Below are positions 1 through 5,370 of a DNA stretch of 26,831 nucleotides, in pieces (within the stretch, counting starts at the first letter, position 1; every line of letters starts with the position of its first letter). This stretch comes from a virus. A model generated the notes under the pieces. The model was not told the DNA's origin, ran no database searches, and saw nothing but the letters and a program-made list of their open reading frames with translations. The stretch is from positions 1 through 26,831 of the IMG/VR virus record IMGVR_UViG_3300031857_001146. One strand, given 5' to 3'. A program made the position numbers and the translations under genes.

Positions 1-409
1 AACTAATCTTCTCTCCTTCAATAACTTGAGATGTTTGGTCAATATGAGTCGGAGCATCTAATCCAACAATCTGTATCGTCACCGCACTCCTCTGAGCTTT
101 ATCCTTTTCAAACAAAGACACAGGGAGTAATCTATCCATACAGAGTTTAATCATCGCTCCCTGATGAGGGTGTTCGTCGTTCATAGCAATCTCTAAGGCT
201 TTCTCTACTACGTCCTTACCTTTAGAGCTTATTAAAAGACCTTTTAACTCTTTAAGTTTATCCCCGTCAGTCTTTAAGAGTTCAGGATTGTTCGCAACTC
301 TTTGTAGAGTCAATTTAACAGATCCTTTAGGACGGCCTTTTTTCTTTGGGGCTGTACTACCAATCGTATTGCCAATCGTACTACTAATAGTGCTGTCGGG
401 TAATTCCAT
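1..409 (-). CDS. Putative small terminase subunit, C-terminus off the left edge
   Basis: The frame is open from an ATG at 409 to the window edge (136 codons, no stop). An AGAGG Shine-Dalgarno lies just upstream. The N-terminal 20 residues are Ser/Thr-rich, followed by the basic AT-hook-like stretch KKKGRPKGS near residues 21-29. Next comes a helical region with MDRLLPVSLFEKDK near residues 93-106 and a beta-like end. This layout (GRPKGS plus a DRLLP segment) is what I associate with proteins encoded just ahead of the large terminase in podovirus-like phages; such proteins recognise packaging sites on phage DNA. Its orientation matches the late operon that enters at the right edge, so on a circular genome it would be followed by the large terminase and portal. 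The family call is by resemblance only; it could be another small DNA-binding head gene. Confidence 0.55.
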   Translation of the reverse strand, partial: MELPDSTISSTIGNTIGSTAPKKKGRPKGSVKLTLQRVANNPELLKTDGDKLKELKGLLISSKGKDVVEKALEIAMNDEHPHQGAMIKLCMDRLLPVSLFEKDKAQRSAVTIQIVGLDAPTHIDQTSQVIEGEKIS

Positions 410-442
410 AACGCCTCTTTTTTTCTAATCGGAGGAATAATA

Positions 443-472
443 CACGAAAAAGTCAAATTGGCTTTTTTTGTG
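443..472. other. A/T-rich hairpin upstream of terminase-like gene
   Basis: An AAAAAGTC arm pairs with GGCTTTTT around an AAATT loop, and CAC/GTG extends the outer stem. The T-run is on the plus strand, but no plus gene precedes it. It may be a terminator insulating the divergent units or a leader hairpin. Confidence 0.35.
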
Positions 473-539
473 GATAGGGGGCACCTGCAAATTTCTCGCA
501 AGCAAGCCGACCCACCCCCCCCATATTGCATCGCACCAT

Positions 540-552
540 GAGAATGATTCTC
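540..552. promoter_or_regulatory. Palindrome GAGAATGATTCTC, possible operator
   Basis: Perfect 6-base arms around one central base. The GAGAAT/ATTCTC word recurs at 660-665 and at 2202-2218 on the other side of the rightward cassette, consistent with a shared repressor site. No binding protein is identified. Confidence 0.35.
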
Positions 553-597
553 ACTCTTACCAGGCGCCGATCTGCCGGTCATCCTGCCGACCGACCA

Positions 598-639
598 TGT
601 GACAATTTTTTGCGTCACAAACTGCCGTAGATTGTCACA
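598..639. promoter_or_regulatory. TGTGAC/GTCACA inverted repeats, possible operator
   Basis: TGTGAC at 598-603 pairs with GTCACA at 614-619 (10-base spacer). A third half-site lies in ATTGTCACA at 631-639, which is a perfect 9-base inverse of TGTGACAAT at 598-606. The spacing differs from the CRP consensus (TGTGA-N6-TCACA), so a phage regulator is more likely. It lies 106-147 bases upstream of the gene at 745. Confidence 0.4.
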
Positions 640-744
640 ATTCATTGGATTGGATTATTGAGAATTCAATAGAATCAATGGTTTAACATTCTGGCATGGT
701 CTGTGCGTATGTTATGGCGCAGGCAAATCAACCAAGAGGAAATT

Positions 745-1014
745 ATGAAACAAAAGCTGATTGTAACAATGGACGGAATGAAAAAAGAGTTTCCGTTATC
801 TATTGATGTGAATGCGGTATCTGTTGGCGGTGAAATGGTTGACGGTTTATCGATGGACGATGAATCTTTTTATTTGCTGCTATCTTTTGTGCGCAATGAC
901 TATATTTATGCCGAAATGCCAATCTATCTGTACAACGAGGGCGGAATGACATCGGGCAATTTTGAGAATGATGATGATGAGATTGTAGGAAATTGGCAAA
1001 TAATTGGCATTTAA
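745..1014 (+). CDS. Acidic hypothetical protein, first gene of rightward cassette
   Basis: I do not recognise this 89-residue protein. The ATG at 745 is preferred over the frame's earlier start at 703 because AGAGGA sits just before it. The protein starts with a short basic stretch, then is acidic, with an IDVNAVSVGGE strand-like segment and a run of Asp/Glu (ENDDDEIVG) near the C-terminus. No Cys motif, membrane segment or signal peptide is visible. It heads a group of small plus-strand genes whose base composition is richer in G and C than the flanking minus-strand genes. A GC hairpin follows its stop. Small acidic early phage proteins often bind host proteins, but nothing here proves that role. 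Confidence 0.6.
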   Translation: MKQKLIVTMDGMKKEFPLSIDVNAVSVGGEMVDGLSMDDESFYLLLSFVRNDYIYAEMPIYLYNEGGMTSGNFENDDDEIVGNWQIIGI

Positions 1015-1021
1015 TCACGCG

Positions 1022-1038
1022 GCCGGACGGAATCCGGC
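1022..1038 (+). other. Intergenic hairpin GCCGGA/TCCGGC
   Basis: Perfect 6-bp stem with a 5-base loop directly after the stop of the gene at 745. No T-run follows, so it is more likely a processing, stability or attenuation hairpin than a complete terminator. Confidence 0.4.
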
Positions 1039-1060
1039 ATTTCAGATATGGAGCCGCAAA

Positions 1061-1330
1061 ATGTTATACGCTGTTATTGAAAAAATGTGCCGTTCGCGTC
1101 CGGCCTGGTTTGTTTCACGCGGTCAGATTGTGGCGCAATTGGATCACCAAAAATATCGCGCAAGCCGCGTTGATGAAATATACACGGCAACATGGCGTGC
1201 AGATCGCGGTGCTATGGGGTGCGCTCACGTTTCCGATAGCGCGTTGATGCAAAGCATGACGCGGTTTTCTAAATGCGATATTTTGCCGTCTGAAACAATT
1301 AAACGGTTATTCCCTGCCGATTTTGAATAA
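1061..1330 (+). CDS. Hypothetical basic protein of rightward cassette
   Basis: An 89-residue frame starting at ATG 1061, preceded by GGAGC. I do not recognise the product. It is basic, with many Arg and three Cys; the middle (GQIVAQLDHQKYRASRVDEIY) looks like a helix-turn-helix-sized helical region, but this is not a firm assignment. A 10-codon ORF (1048-1080) begins at the ATG of a TTTCAGATATG leader and overlaps this start in another frame, so translation may be coupled. The same leader word precedes the gene at 1810. A competing frame (993-1247) covers the same DNA; I prefer this one because its start follows the leader pattern and it runs to the next intergenic hairpin. Confidence is moderate. 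Confidence 0.5.
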   Translation: MLYAVIEKMCRSRPAWFVSRGQIVAQLDHQKYRASRVDEIYTATWRADRGAMGCAHVSDSALMQSMTRFSKCDILPSETIKRLFPADFE

Positions 1331-1339
1331 CCCGACATC

Positions 1340-1360
1340 CTGCGCCGTGACAGGGCGCAG
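1340..1360 (+). other. Intergenic hairpin CTGCGCC/GGCGCAG
   Basis: Perfect 7-bp GC stem with a 7-base loop, between the genes ending at 1330 and starting at 1404. No U-tract follows. With the hairpin at 1022-1038 it makes a pattern of one hairpin between each pair of cassette genes. Confidence 0.45.
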
Positions 1361-1403
1361 CGTGGCGGATTATCTGCCGACAACTAATTAAAGGATATCA
1401 GAC

Positions 1404-1721
1404 ATGGAAAAGTATAACGGCTGGAAAAATTACGAAACTTGGCTAGTCAATCTGTGGATAGACAATGATGGCGGATCAGAATACTGGCGCGAGCGTGCGG
1501 AGGAAGTGCGCGACGTTTCAGATCTTGCCGATGAGATGCAACAATATTACACGGAACTGTCCAGCGAAGTGATCCCGTCGCAAGGGATGTTTAATGATCT
1601 GTTCAATTCAGCACTGCGCGAGGTGTCGTGGTATGACATCGCAGAGCATTACATTGACGATGCAGAGTATGAGCGCAAGGCATTAGACCAGCGCGAGAAA
1701 ATGGAAATCCAGGCAAATTGA
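1404..1721 (+). CDS. Conserved NYETW-type small phage/plasmid protein
   Basis: 105 residues, starting at an ATG with AAAGGA upstream. The N-terminus carries GWKNYETWLVNLWIDND (residues 6-22), a signature I associate with a widespread but uncharacterised family found on phages and plasmids. The rest is acidic and helical, ending in a Glu/Lys-rich tail. No catalytic motif or membrane segment is seen. The gene sits alone between a GC hairpin and an intrinsic terminator. Its composition (GCGCGAGCG, GCGCGACG) is much richer in G and C than the early minus-strand operon, which fits recent acquisition as part of a small cargo cassette. Function unknown. Confidence 0.8.
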   Translation: MEKYNGWKNYETWLVNLWIDNDGGSEYWRERAEEVRDVSDLADEMQQYYTELSSEVIPSQGMFNDLFNSALREVSWYDIAEHYIDDAEYERKALDQREKMEIQAN

Positions 1722-1734
1722 TGCACCGCAACAT

Positions 1735-1761
1735 AGGCGGGTATAAAACCCCGCCTTTTTT
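1735..1761 (+). terminator. Intrinsic terminator
   Basis: AGGCGGG pairs with CCCGCCT around an 8-base loop, followed by six T. It ends the transcript of the NYETW gene 14 bases after its stop. Confidence 0.85.
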
Positions 1762-1809
1762 GATACTTTGCCCCTTGTGTGCAGTGCAACAAAATGGAGA
1801 ATTTCAGAT

Positions 1810-2010
1810 ATGAGTAGCGAAAAATACGATTTTACAACCCAAGCGCAAGTCCGTAGGGCGTTTTGGCAAGGCTGGCCCGAAGGATTCAAGCGCGGTAAAT
1901 TGCACAATCAATACAATGCAACAATACGCAGCGAGTTTTGCGAGTTTGTAGACTGTCTACAGAAAAACGGCCACATAAGCGAATCTTTAGCTGAGCGAGT
2001 GACCCTATAA
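1810..2010 (+). CDS. Small hypothetical protein after internal terminator
   Basis: 66 residues from ATG 1810, chosen because GGAG lies upstream within a TTTCAGATATG leader like that at 1039-1050. An extension to 1768 has no Shine-Dalgarno and would run into the terminator tail. The protein contains FTTQAQVRRAFWQGWPEGF (residues 8-26), aromatic and basic, and a C-terminal helical region; nothing recognisable. It lies after the terminator at 1735-1761, so it needs read-through or its own promoter, for which I see no clear signal. Its stop overlaps the start of the next micro-ORF (TAATG), showing translational coupling. Confidence 0.6.
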   Translation: MSSEKYDFTTQAQVRRAFWQGWPEGFKRGKLHNQYNATIRSEFCEFVDCLQKNGHISESLAERVTL

Positions 2011-2087
2011 TGGATAATCTAAAATGGCTGTTCGCAGCGTTCCTGCTATCAACCTGGATACTGTTCGCCCTGTGGGTCAGCCTATGA
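2010..2087 (+). CDS. 25-residue single-pass membrane microprotein
   Basis: The start overlaps the previous stop (TAATG). After a short MDNLKW head the peptide is almost wholly hydrophobic (LFAAFLLSTWILFALWVSL), one transmembrane helix with three Trp. Its stop overlaps the next start (ATGATG). Phage microproteins of this form can be holin-, pinholin- or superinfection-related; the role here is unknown. Confidence 0.5.
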   Translation: MDNLKWLFAAFLLSTWILFALWVSL

Positions 2088-2140
2088 TGGCGGTCATATA
2101 TGCGATCATCGCGCTGCTGGTGGTAATCCTGAGAGGATAA
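2084..2140 (+). CDS. 18-residue hydrophobic microprotein
   Basis: Starts in the stop of the preceding microprotein and encodes one hydrophobic helix (AVIYAIIALLVVIL) ending in Arg-Gly. A terminator follows 15 bases later. The coupled arrangement suggests co-expression with its neighbour, but at this length chance cannot be excluded. Confidence 0.4.
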   Translation: MMAVIYAIIALLVVILRG

Positions 2141-2155
2141 ACAGTAGAAAACAAC

Positions 2156-2179
2156 AAAGGGGCTTCGGCCCCTTTTTTT
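2156..2179. terminator. Terminator between convergent operons, probably bidirectional
   Basis: GGGGC-TTCG-GCCCC stem-loop with seven T on the plus strand, closing the rightward cassette. Read from the minus strand the same stem is followed by TTTGTTGTTTT, so it may also stop the early leftward operon. Confidence 0.85.
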
Positions 2180-2181
2180 CG

Positions 2182-2218
2182 TTCTCAATTCTGGATCGAT
2201 CATTCTCAATTCGAGAAT
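2182..2218. repeat. Repeated TTCTCAATTC with palindromic copy
   Basis: TTCTCAATTC occurs at 2182-2191 and 2203-2212; the second copy forms the palindrome ATTCTCAATTCGAGAAT (2202-2218). The word matches GAGAAT sites at 540-552 and 660-665, suggesting an operator family flanking the cassette. Confidence 0.4.
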
Positions 2219-2240
2219 CACGAATAACCCTACTCGTAGT

Positions 2241-2258
2241 AAGTCATATATATGACTT
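2241..2258. promoter_or_regulatory. Perfect 18-bp palindrome
   Basis: AAGTCATATATATGACTT is a perfect palindrome in the gap between two convergent operons (2141-2408). It could be a protein-binding site or a cruciform or hairpin. No T-run follows. Confidence 0.4.
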
Positions 2259-2347
2259 GGGCGAGGTGCTCCTCCTCCCTCTTTTCCTTTAACCTTCTAT
2301 TATCCTTTTATAGCGTTCCTCTGTTGATATCTTTTTGATATCTTTCT

Positions 2348-2396
2348 ATAGGATGCGTTTATATCTATTCTTCCCTTCGGGGCGGGGTCATCCTAT
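2348..2396. other. Long-range hairpin after the leftward early operon
   Basis: ATAGGATG (2348-2355) pairs perfectly with CATCCTAT (2389-2396) and encloses a CCC-TTCG-GGG mini-hairpin. It lies 13 bases past the stop of the last early leftward gene. No U-tract, so it may protect the 3' end rather than terminate. Just upstream, TGATATCTTT is repeated twice. Confidence 0.35.
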
Positions 2397-2408
2397 GTTC
2401 GCACTGTT

Positions 2409-2717
2409 TCATGCGTTTATAGGCTGTTCTGGCGCATCCTCGTCTGTTTTAAACCATTCCCTCTGTTTATAACCTTTCGTATTTTTGAATTGTTTTCCTA
2501 GCTGCCCGAAATCCTCGTTTAATTCAATGTTTACTTCAATGGATTCTCTTGGCATCCAGTATCTATACCCCTTCATGTAGAAATACGCATAAAAGGATAA
2601 AACCTCTTGATAACCCCTTATAAGGGAGCCGTTCCCAGCCAATAGTAAAATTTTACGATCGACTGGATTCAGCTTCCTTTTTACCCACTTAGCGGTTGGC
2701 TTATGCGGCCTGGGCAT
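2409..2717 (-). CDS. Hypothetical protein, last gene of early leftward operon
   Basis: 102 residues; I do not recognise it. The N-terminus is basic (MPRPHKPTAKWVKRKLN), then a hydrophobic/aromatic middle (LSFYAYFYMKGYRYWMP, residues 41-57) and an acidic C-terminus. The basic head and aromatic core could suit nucleic-acid binding, but there is no motif to name. Its start overlaps the upstream gene by 17 bases in another frame, so it is part of the same operon and probably translationally coupled. The operon ends here; a hairpin at 2348-2396 and the possibly bidirectional terminator at 2156-2179 follow. Confidence 0.65.
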   Translation of the reverse strand: MPRPHKPTAKWVKRKLNPVDRKILLLAGNGSLIRGYQEVLSFYAYFYMKGYRYWMPRESIEVNIELNEDFGQLGKQFKNTKGYKQREWFKTDEDAPEQPINA

Positions 2718-2964
2718 CCTGGTTCGCAGCCTCTGTTACTGTTTCAGTCTCTAAAGTTAAAGGTTTATTCAAACTGTAAATATATACAGATCGCGGCCCT
2801 TTTATATAGTTTTCTTTGATTTTTTTATATTTAAAAACCCTATTATTTTTACTTAAATGCCAAAGTAAAGGTTTAATGTTATTGATACCAGTAGCCTGTT
2901 GGATCTGTAAAGCAGTCATGTCCATCTGTTGTAAAACATCTACTATCTTTTCAACCATTTTCAT
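2701..2964 (-). CDS. Probable winged-helix DNA-binding protein
   Basis: 87 residues. Residues 1-60 read as a winged helix: a helix (KIVDVLQQMD), MTALQIQQATGINNIKPLLWHLSKNN as helix-turn-recognition helix, then a basic wing (RVFKYKKIKENYIKGPRSVYIYSL). The C-terminus is Ala/Glu/Thr-rich and likely disordered. The fold call is from pattern only; no family is named. It overlaps the HTH protein upstream by 4 bases (ATGA), so two DNA-binding proteins are made from adjacent coupled genes, as in phage early regulatory blocks. Likely a transcription regulator. Confidence 0.65.
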   Translation of the reverse strand: MKMVEKIVDVLQQMDMTALQIQQATGINNIKPLLWHLSKNNRVFKYKKIKENYIKGPRSVYIYSLNKPLTLETETVTEAANQDAQAA

Positions 2965-3164
2965 TTTTTTGCCCTGTATTGTTTAACCTTAGTCCACCCG
3001 TAACGGGTTCGCACTTCTATCATGTTTCCTTCGATCTTATTTCCTGCTTCTCTTAGGTCGTGAATCCTACTAGCTAACCTGGTAATCCCGTAAAGTTTAA
3101 AAGCTTCGAGACTGGTAATAGGCTTCTTTTTGATATGCTTTAAAACAATATCATTCTGAATCAT
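2961..3164 (-). CDS. Helix-turn-helix protein, HTH_39-like
   Basis: 67 residues. ITSLEAFKLYGITRLASRIH followed by DLREAGNKI (residues 16-44) matches the phage helix-turn-helix type I know as HTH_39 (ITsleAl.lyGi.RLaarI.dLr..G..I). The C-terminus is a basic beta-like strand (EVRTRYGWTKVKQYRAKK). Proteins of this type are common in early regions of phages of Pseudomonadota and are presumed DNA-binding regulators; targets are unknown. The start overlaps the preceding stop by 4 bases, and its own stop overlaps the next start in the same way. Confidence 0.8.
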   Translation of the reverse strand: MIQNDIVLKHIKKKPITSLEAFKLYGITRLASRIHDLREAGNKIEGNMIEVRTRYGWTKVKQYRAKK

Positions 3165-3448
3165 CGTTTGCCCTTATTTAGTTTTTCGATTGTTTGATAA
3201 TGAAGCGGCCATTGGTCAGGATCTACATAACCTTCTATTTCATTTTCTGTCATCTTGAACTTAATATAAGGATGGTCGCACCTTCCCTCCTTTTTCATCT
3301 GTAATTGAAAGTAGTTCGTGCAGTCTGTGCAAAACCATACCTTATAACTTGGCGGATATTGTTTAGCAGCGTGAACCCATTTGTTAAATTCTTCGTGATC
3401 TGTGCAATTAGGGGGCCGTCTTACATGAAACCTTAGAAGATCTTTCAT
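3161..3448 (-). CDS. Cys-rich zinc-ribbon-like hypothetical protein
   Basis: 95 residues with C15, a CTDC pair (C40, C43), C57 and H59, a plausible zinc-binding set (CxxC plus C-x-H). The rest is basic and aromatic with QYPPSYKVWF before the first Cys pair. I do not recognise the family. It sits between the TraR-like gene and the HTH gene, each joined by an ATGA overlap, so it shares their transcript and timing. A small nucleic-acid- or RNA-polymerase-binding zinc protein is a fair guess, not shown. Confidence 0.65.
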   Translation of the reverse strand: MKDLLRFHVRRPPNCTDHEEFNKWVHAAKQYPPSYKVWFCTDCTNYFQLQMKKEGRCDHPYIKFKMTENEIEGYVDPDQWPLHYQTIEKLNKGKR

Positions 3449-3633
3449 TTAAGTTTATACCGATCCCTACAAGGAGCGCATACTCCGTGAACCAGTCTCA
3501 TTGAGTGTTCGCCACATAAATCGCAGTCTCCAGGCTCACCCTTCACCAAAACAGCCTTCTTCCTGACTGCTTTGATTTGACCCTCTAACATCTTTTCTGC
3601 ATGATCGTTCGCAGCGTCAATTTCGTCGCTCAA
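3445..3633 (-). CDS. TraR/DksA-family zinc-finger transcription regulator
   Basis: 62 residues, the length class of TraR rather than full DksA. The N-terminus MSDEIDAA carries Asp3, Asp6 and Ala8 at the same positions as F-plasmid TraR (MSDEADEA), the tip that enters the RNA polymerase secondary channel. The zinc finger is C37-x2-C40 and C52-x2-C55. The start is TTG at 3633, overlapping the upstream TGA; alignment to the TraR N-terminus supports it over any later start. In the family the protein binds host RNA polymerase and alters initiation at selected promoters without ppGpp. Here it would retune host transcription early in infection. The finger is shorter between Cys pairs than in TraR. 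Confidence 0.85.
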   Translation of the reverse strand: MSDEIDAANDHAEKMLEGQIKAVRKKAVLVKGEPGDCDLCGEHSMRLVHGVCAPCRDRYKLK

Positions 3634-3803
3634 TTTAACACTCTTTCATCTTTGTATTTAAACATTATCCCGTCAGCTTCAACTCTATACATTAGCGTTC
3701 CAGGATGCACATCTTCAGGGAACTTTACGAAAAACTCGCCTTTATTTGAAATGCAGGCGTAAATTATTGCAGACTCAATAATTTCAATATCATCTTCGTT
3801 CAC
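3630..3803 (-). CDS. Small hypothetical protein with GTG start
   Basis: 57 residues beginning at GTG 3803, preceded by AAAGGA at good spacing. The sequence is acidic at the start (NEDDIEIIESA) and then reads as beta strands (KGEFFVKFPEDV, LMYRVEADGIMFKYKDERV). No motif recognised. Its stop overlaps the TTG start of the TraR-like gene (TTGA), so translation of the regulator is probably coupled to this frame. It was found by reading the gap between the PP-loop gene and the TraR gene. Confidence 0.6.
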   Translation of the reverse strand: MNEDDIEIIESAIIYACISNKGEFFVKFPEDVHPGTLMYRVEADGIMFKYKDERVLN

Positions 3804-3854
3804 AAGTTTCCTTTATTTCTACAAAGTTAAATTTATTAAATATTATAGATAATA

Positions 3855-4739
3855 TTAAAAGTTAACTTCGCAGCTCTCAACGCAACCATCATCTAATTCA
3901 AGTTGAACTTTTTGTTCTTTGTAAATTACGGCATCATTTTCAGCTCGATCCCATCCACCGGCAATGTGCATTTCTCGTATATCAGATACAGACTTGTTTC
4001 CACGGAAAAATGTACGACTATATCCTTCAATATGATTTTTTAAAAACTCCGGCCCTACTGTTCCGTAATCACGCTCCATACGATCAAAAAAATCAAATGC
4101 TTCTGGAGTTTCATCCATAATCGTCAATAATTTTCTAAATGATTTTTTCCAGCAAGTTCGGCAGTTTCCCTGATAACCAGCAAGATTAAGACGAAAATCT
4201 TGTTTTTGCCAAAATGAATTTACATCTGGTTTTGATAGCGGTTGCCAGTCCATCAATGGATAAATTATTCCATTATTTTTAGAAGCCTGTGAACGGCGCT
4301 TGCTTTCGTCTGCACGAATTCCGATGGCAATTTCATAAGATCCACGTTTCCAACCTTTTTCTCGCAAAAGACTTTCCATTGGACGCAACTTTAACTCTCT
4401 AGTACATCCTGGAAACTTCTGATTAGGTATCCCGTATTTTTTAATAAATGCCTCAAAAGGCTCCCCATTGCGAGATGCAGTTTCAAATGTTACAAAACGA
4501 TGCTTTGTGCCGATTCTACCTTCCTGCGGAACCGCCTCGACCCATATTGTATTAAAACCAAAAGCAGCATCACAGTCGCGCACAAATTCCAGTGTAGCCT
4601 CATTTTCTTGACCAGTATTTGCAAATATAACTACAACATCAGCGTAACGATCTCGCCATTTTGATAACAGCAAATGAGTCATTAACGCAGACGTTTCCCC
4701 TCCGCTAAATGAAATGAATAGGTTTTTTTTGTTGCTCAC
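3855..4739 (-). CDS. PAPS-reductase-like PP-loop ATPase
   Basis: 294 residues. The PP-loop SGGETS is at residues 12-17, followed by NTGQENEATLEFV (41-53), typical of the PAPS reductase/adenine nucleotide alpha-hydrolase superfamily, which activates substrates by adenylation. GCTRELKLRP (111-120) and GNCRTCWKKS (191-200) supply C112, C193 and C196, with another pair C286/C290 at the end. The redox ECGLH motif of assimilatory CysH is absent, so sulfate assimilation is unlikely. Thiolation or other modification of nucleic acid, perhaps with a metal cluster held by these Cys, is an inference. It overlaps NinG by 4 bases in the early leftward operon. Confidence 0.85.
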   Translation of the reverse strand: MSNKKNLFISFSGGETSALMTHLLLSKWRDRYADVVVIFANTGQENEATLEFVRDCDAAFGFNTIWVEAVPQEGRIGTKHRFVTFETASRNGEPFEAFIKKYGIPNQKFPGCTRELKLRPMESLLREKGWKRGSYEIAIGIRADESKRRSQASKNNGIIYPLMDWQPLSKPDVNSFWQKQDFRLNLAGYQGNCRTCWKKSFRKLLTIMDETPEAFDFFDRMERDYGTVGPEFLKNHIEGYSRTFFRGNKSVSDIREMHIAGGWDRAENDAVIYKEQKVQLELDDGCVESCEVNF

Positions 4740-5134
4740 AAGTTTTCCAGTTTCTCTTTATACACTTCAATCATTTCCTCAAGCTCTGAACGAGTATGTT
4801 TAACAGTAGTGTATTTAAGACGCATTAACTCGTCAAACTGAGTTTGACCGTATTTTTTAATAATAAACCTTGCGTAATCGTCCTGTCTTCCGCCCATGAA
4901 ATGATTGTCACGTCTACATTGTGGATGGACGTTCCTTTCATCCCACCGTACAGACCTATGTTGCCTTTTAATGAAGTGTCCAGCGTCTACATCCCTCCAA
5001 TACTCCAGCTTTCCGCAGGTACAACATTCTACAGTTCCTCCAAAGTCCGCGTCTTTCCTGCGGATATATTCAGAGAAAATCTTATCTAGTTTCTTCTCTA
5101 AGGCTGAGAGAGTAGGGAGCTTCTTTTTTTTCAT
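4736..5134 (-). CDS. ninG: NinG/Rap-like recombination endonuclease
   Basis: 132 residues. The N-terminus LSALEKKLDKIFSEYIRRKD (residues 9-28) and the core CCTCG, DAGHFIKRQHRSVRWDERN and HPQC match NinG (Rap of lambda), a structure-specific endonuclease that cuts recombination intermediates and promotes phage-bacterial exchange. Zinc ligands expected are CxxC (C37/C40) and a second CxxC; here the second pair reads C73-R-R-D76, so the last Cys is Asp. H53 in AGHF is the likely catalytic-region His. It lies in the early operon upstream of the PP-loop gene (4-base overlap) and would work with the ERF/YqaJ module encoded on the other strand. Confidence 0.88.
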   Translation of the reverse strand: MKKKKLPTLSALEKKLDKIFSEYIRRKDADFGGTVECCTCGKLEYWRDVDAGHFIKRQHRSVRWDERNVHPQCRRDNHFMGGRQDDYARFIIKKYGQTQFDELMRLKYTTVKHTRSELEEMIEVYKEKLENL

Positions 5135-5370
5135 TGGGTTAAATATTTAATTATTCCGTTGATTTCGTCAATCTTTTTCTTTAACAGTTTCTTGTCTGCT
5201 GCCGAATCTTCGACAAATACCAAAACCCTCCCTTTGAGATAATGCTCTAGGTCTTGTTTCATTGATTCCAAATGAGTAATACAAATCTGTTCTGCGATCT
5301 CATACGTTACTTCTGTTTTGAGTACATGTTTTTTGTCGCTATTCTTTTGCACTTTCTTAGACACCCGCAT
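5131..5370 (-). CDS. Lys-rich helical hypothetical protein
   Basis: 79 residues from an ATG with AAGGA upstream. The first 17 residues are highly basic; the rest looks like two long helices (EQICITHLESMKQDLEHYL and DKKLLKKKIDEINGIIKYL) joined by a strand (VLVFVED), possibly a helical hairpin. No known family recognised. Its stop overlaps the NinG start by 4 bases, so the two are probably coupled. Its 5' end overlaps the unusual Cys-rich frame described at 5307-5525. Confidence 0.65.
   Translation of the reverse strand: MRVSKKVQKNSDKKHVLKTEVTYEIAEQICITHLESMKQDLEHYLKGRVLVFVEDSAADKKLLKKKIDEINGIIKYLTQ

Larger units (their letters stand above)
410..744. other. Gene-free regulatory gap between divergent units
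   Basis: About 335 bases without a credible gene, between the leftward terminase-like gene and the rightward cassette. It holds an A/T-rich hairpin (443-472), a C-run near 514-522, the palindrome GAGAATGATTCTC (540-552), repeats of CTGCCG around 570-590, and TGTGAC/GTCACA half-sites (598-639). GAGAAT appears again at 660-665. A reading frame across 310-645 on the minus strand is only a shadow. The gap must hold start signals for both directions, but I see no promoter good enough to call. Confidence 0.6.

Noticed and set aside
310-645. 111-codon minus-strand frame
   Set aside because: It overlaps the terminase-like gene in another frame and the operator-like gap, and has no ribosome site.
993-1247. 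Alternative frame in the rightward cassette
   Set aside because: Overlaps the 3' end of the previous gene and lacks a ribosome site; the frame at 1061-1330 has the leader pattern and reaches the next hairpin.
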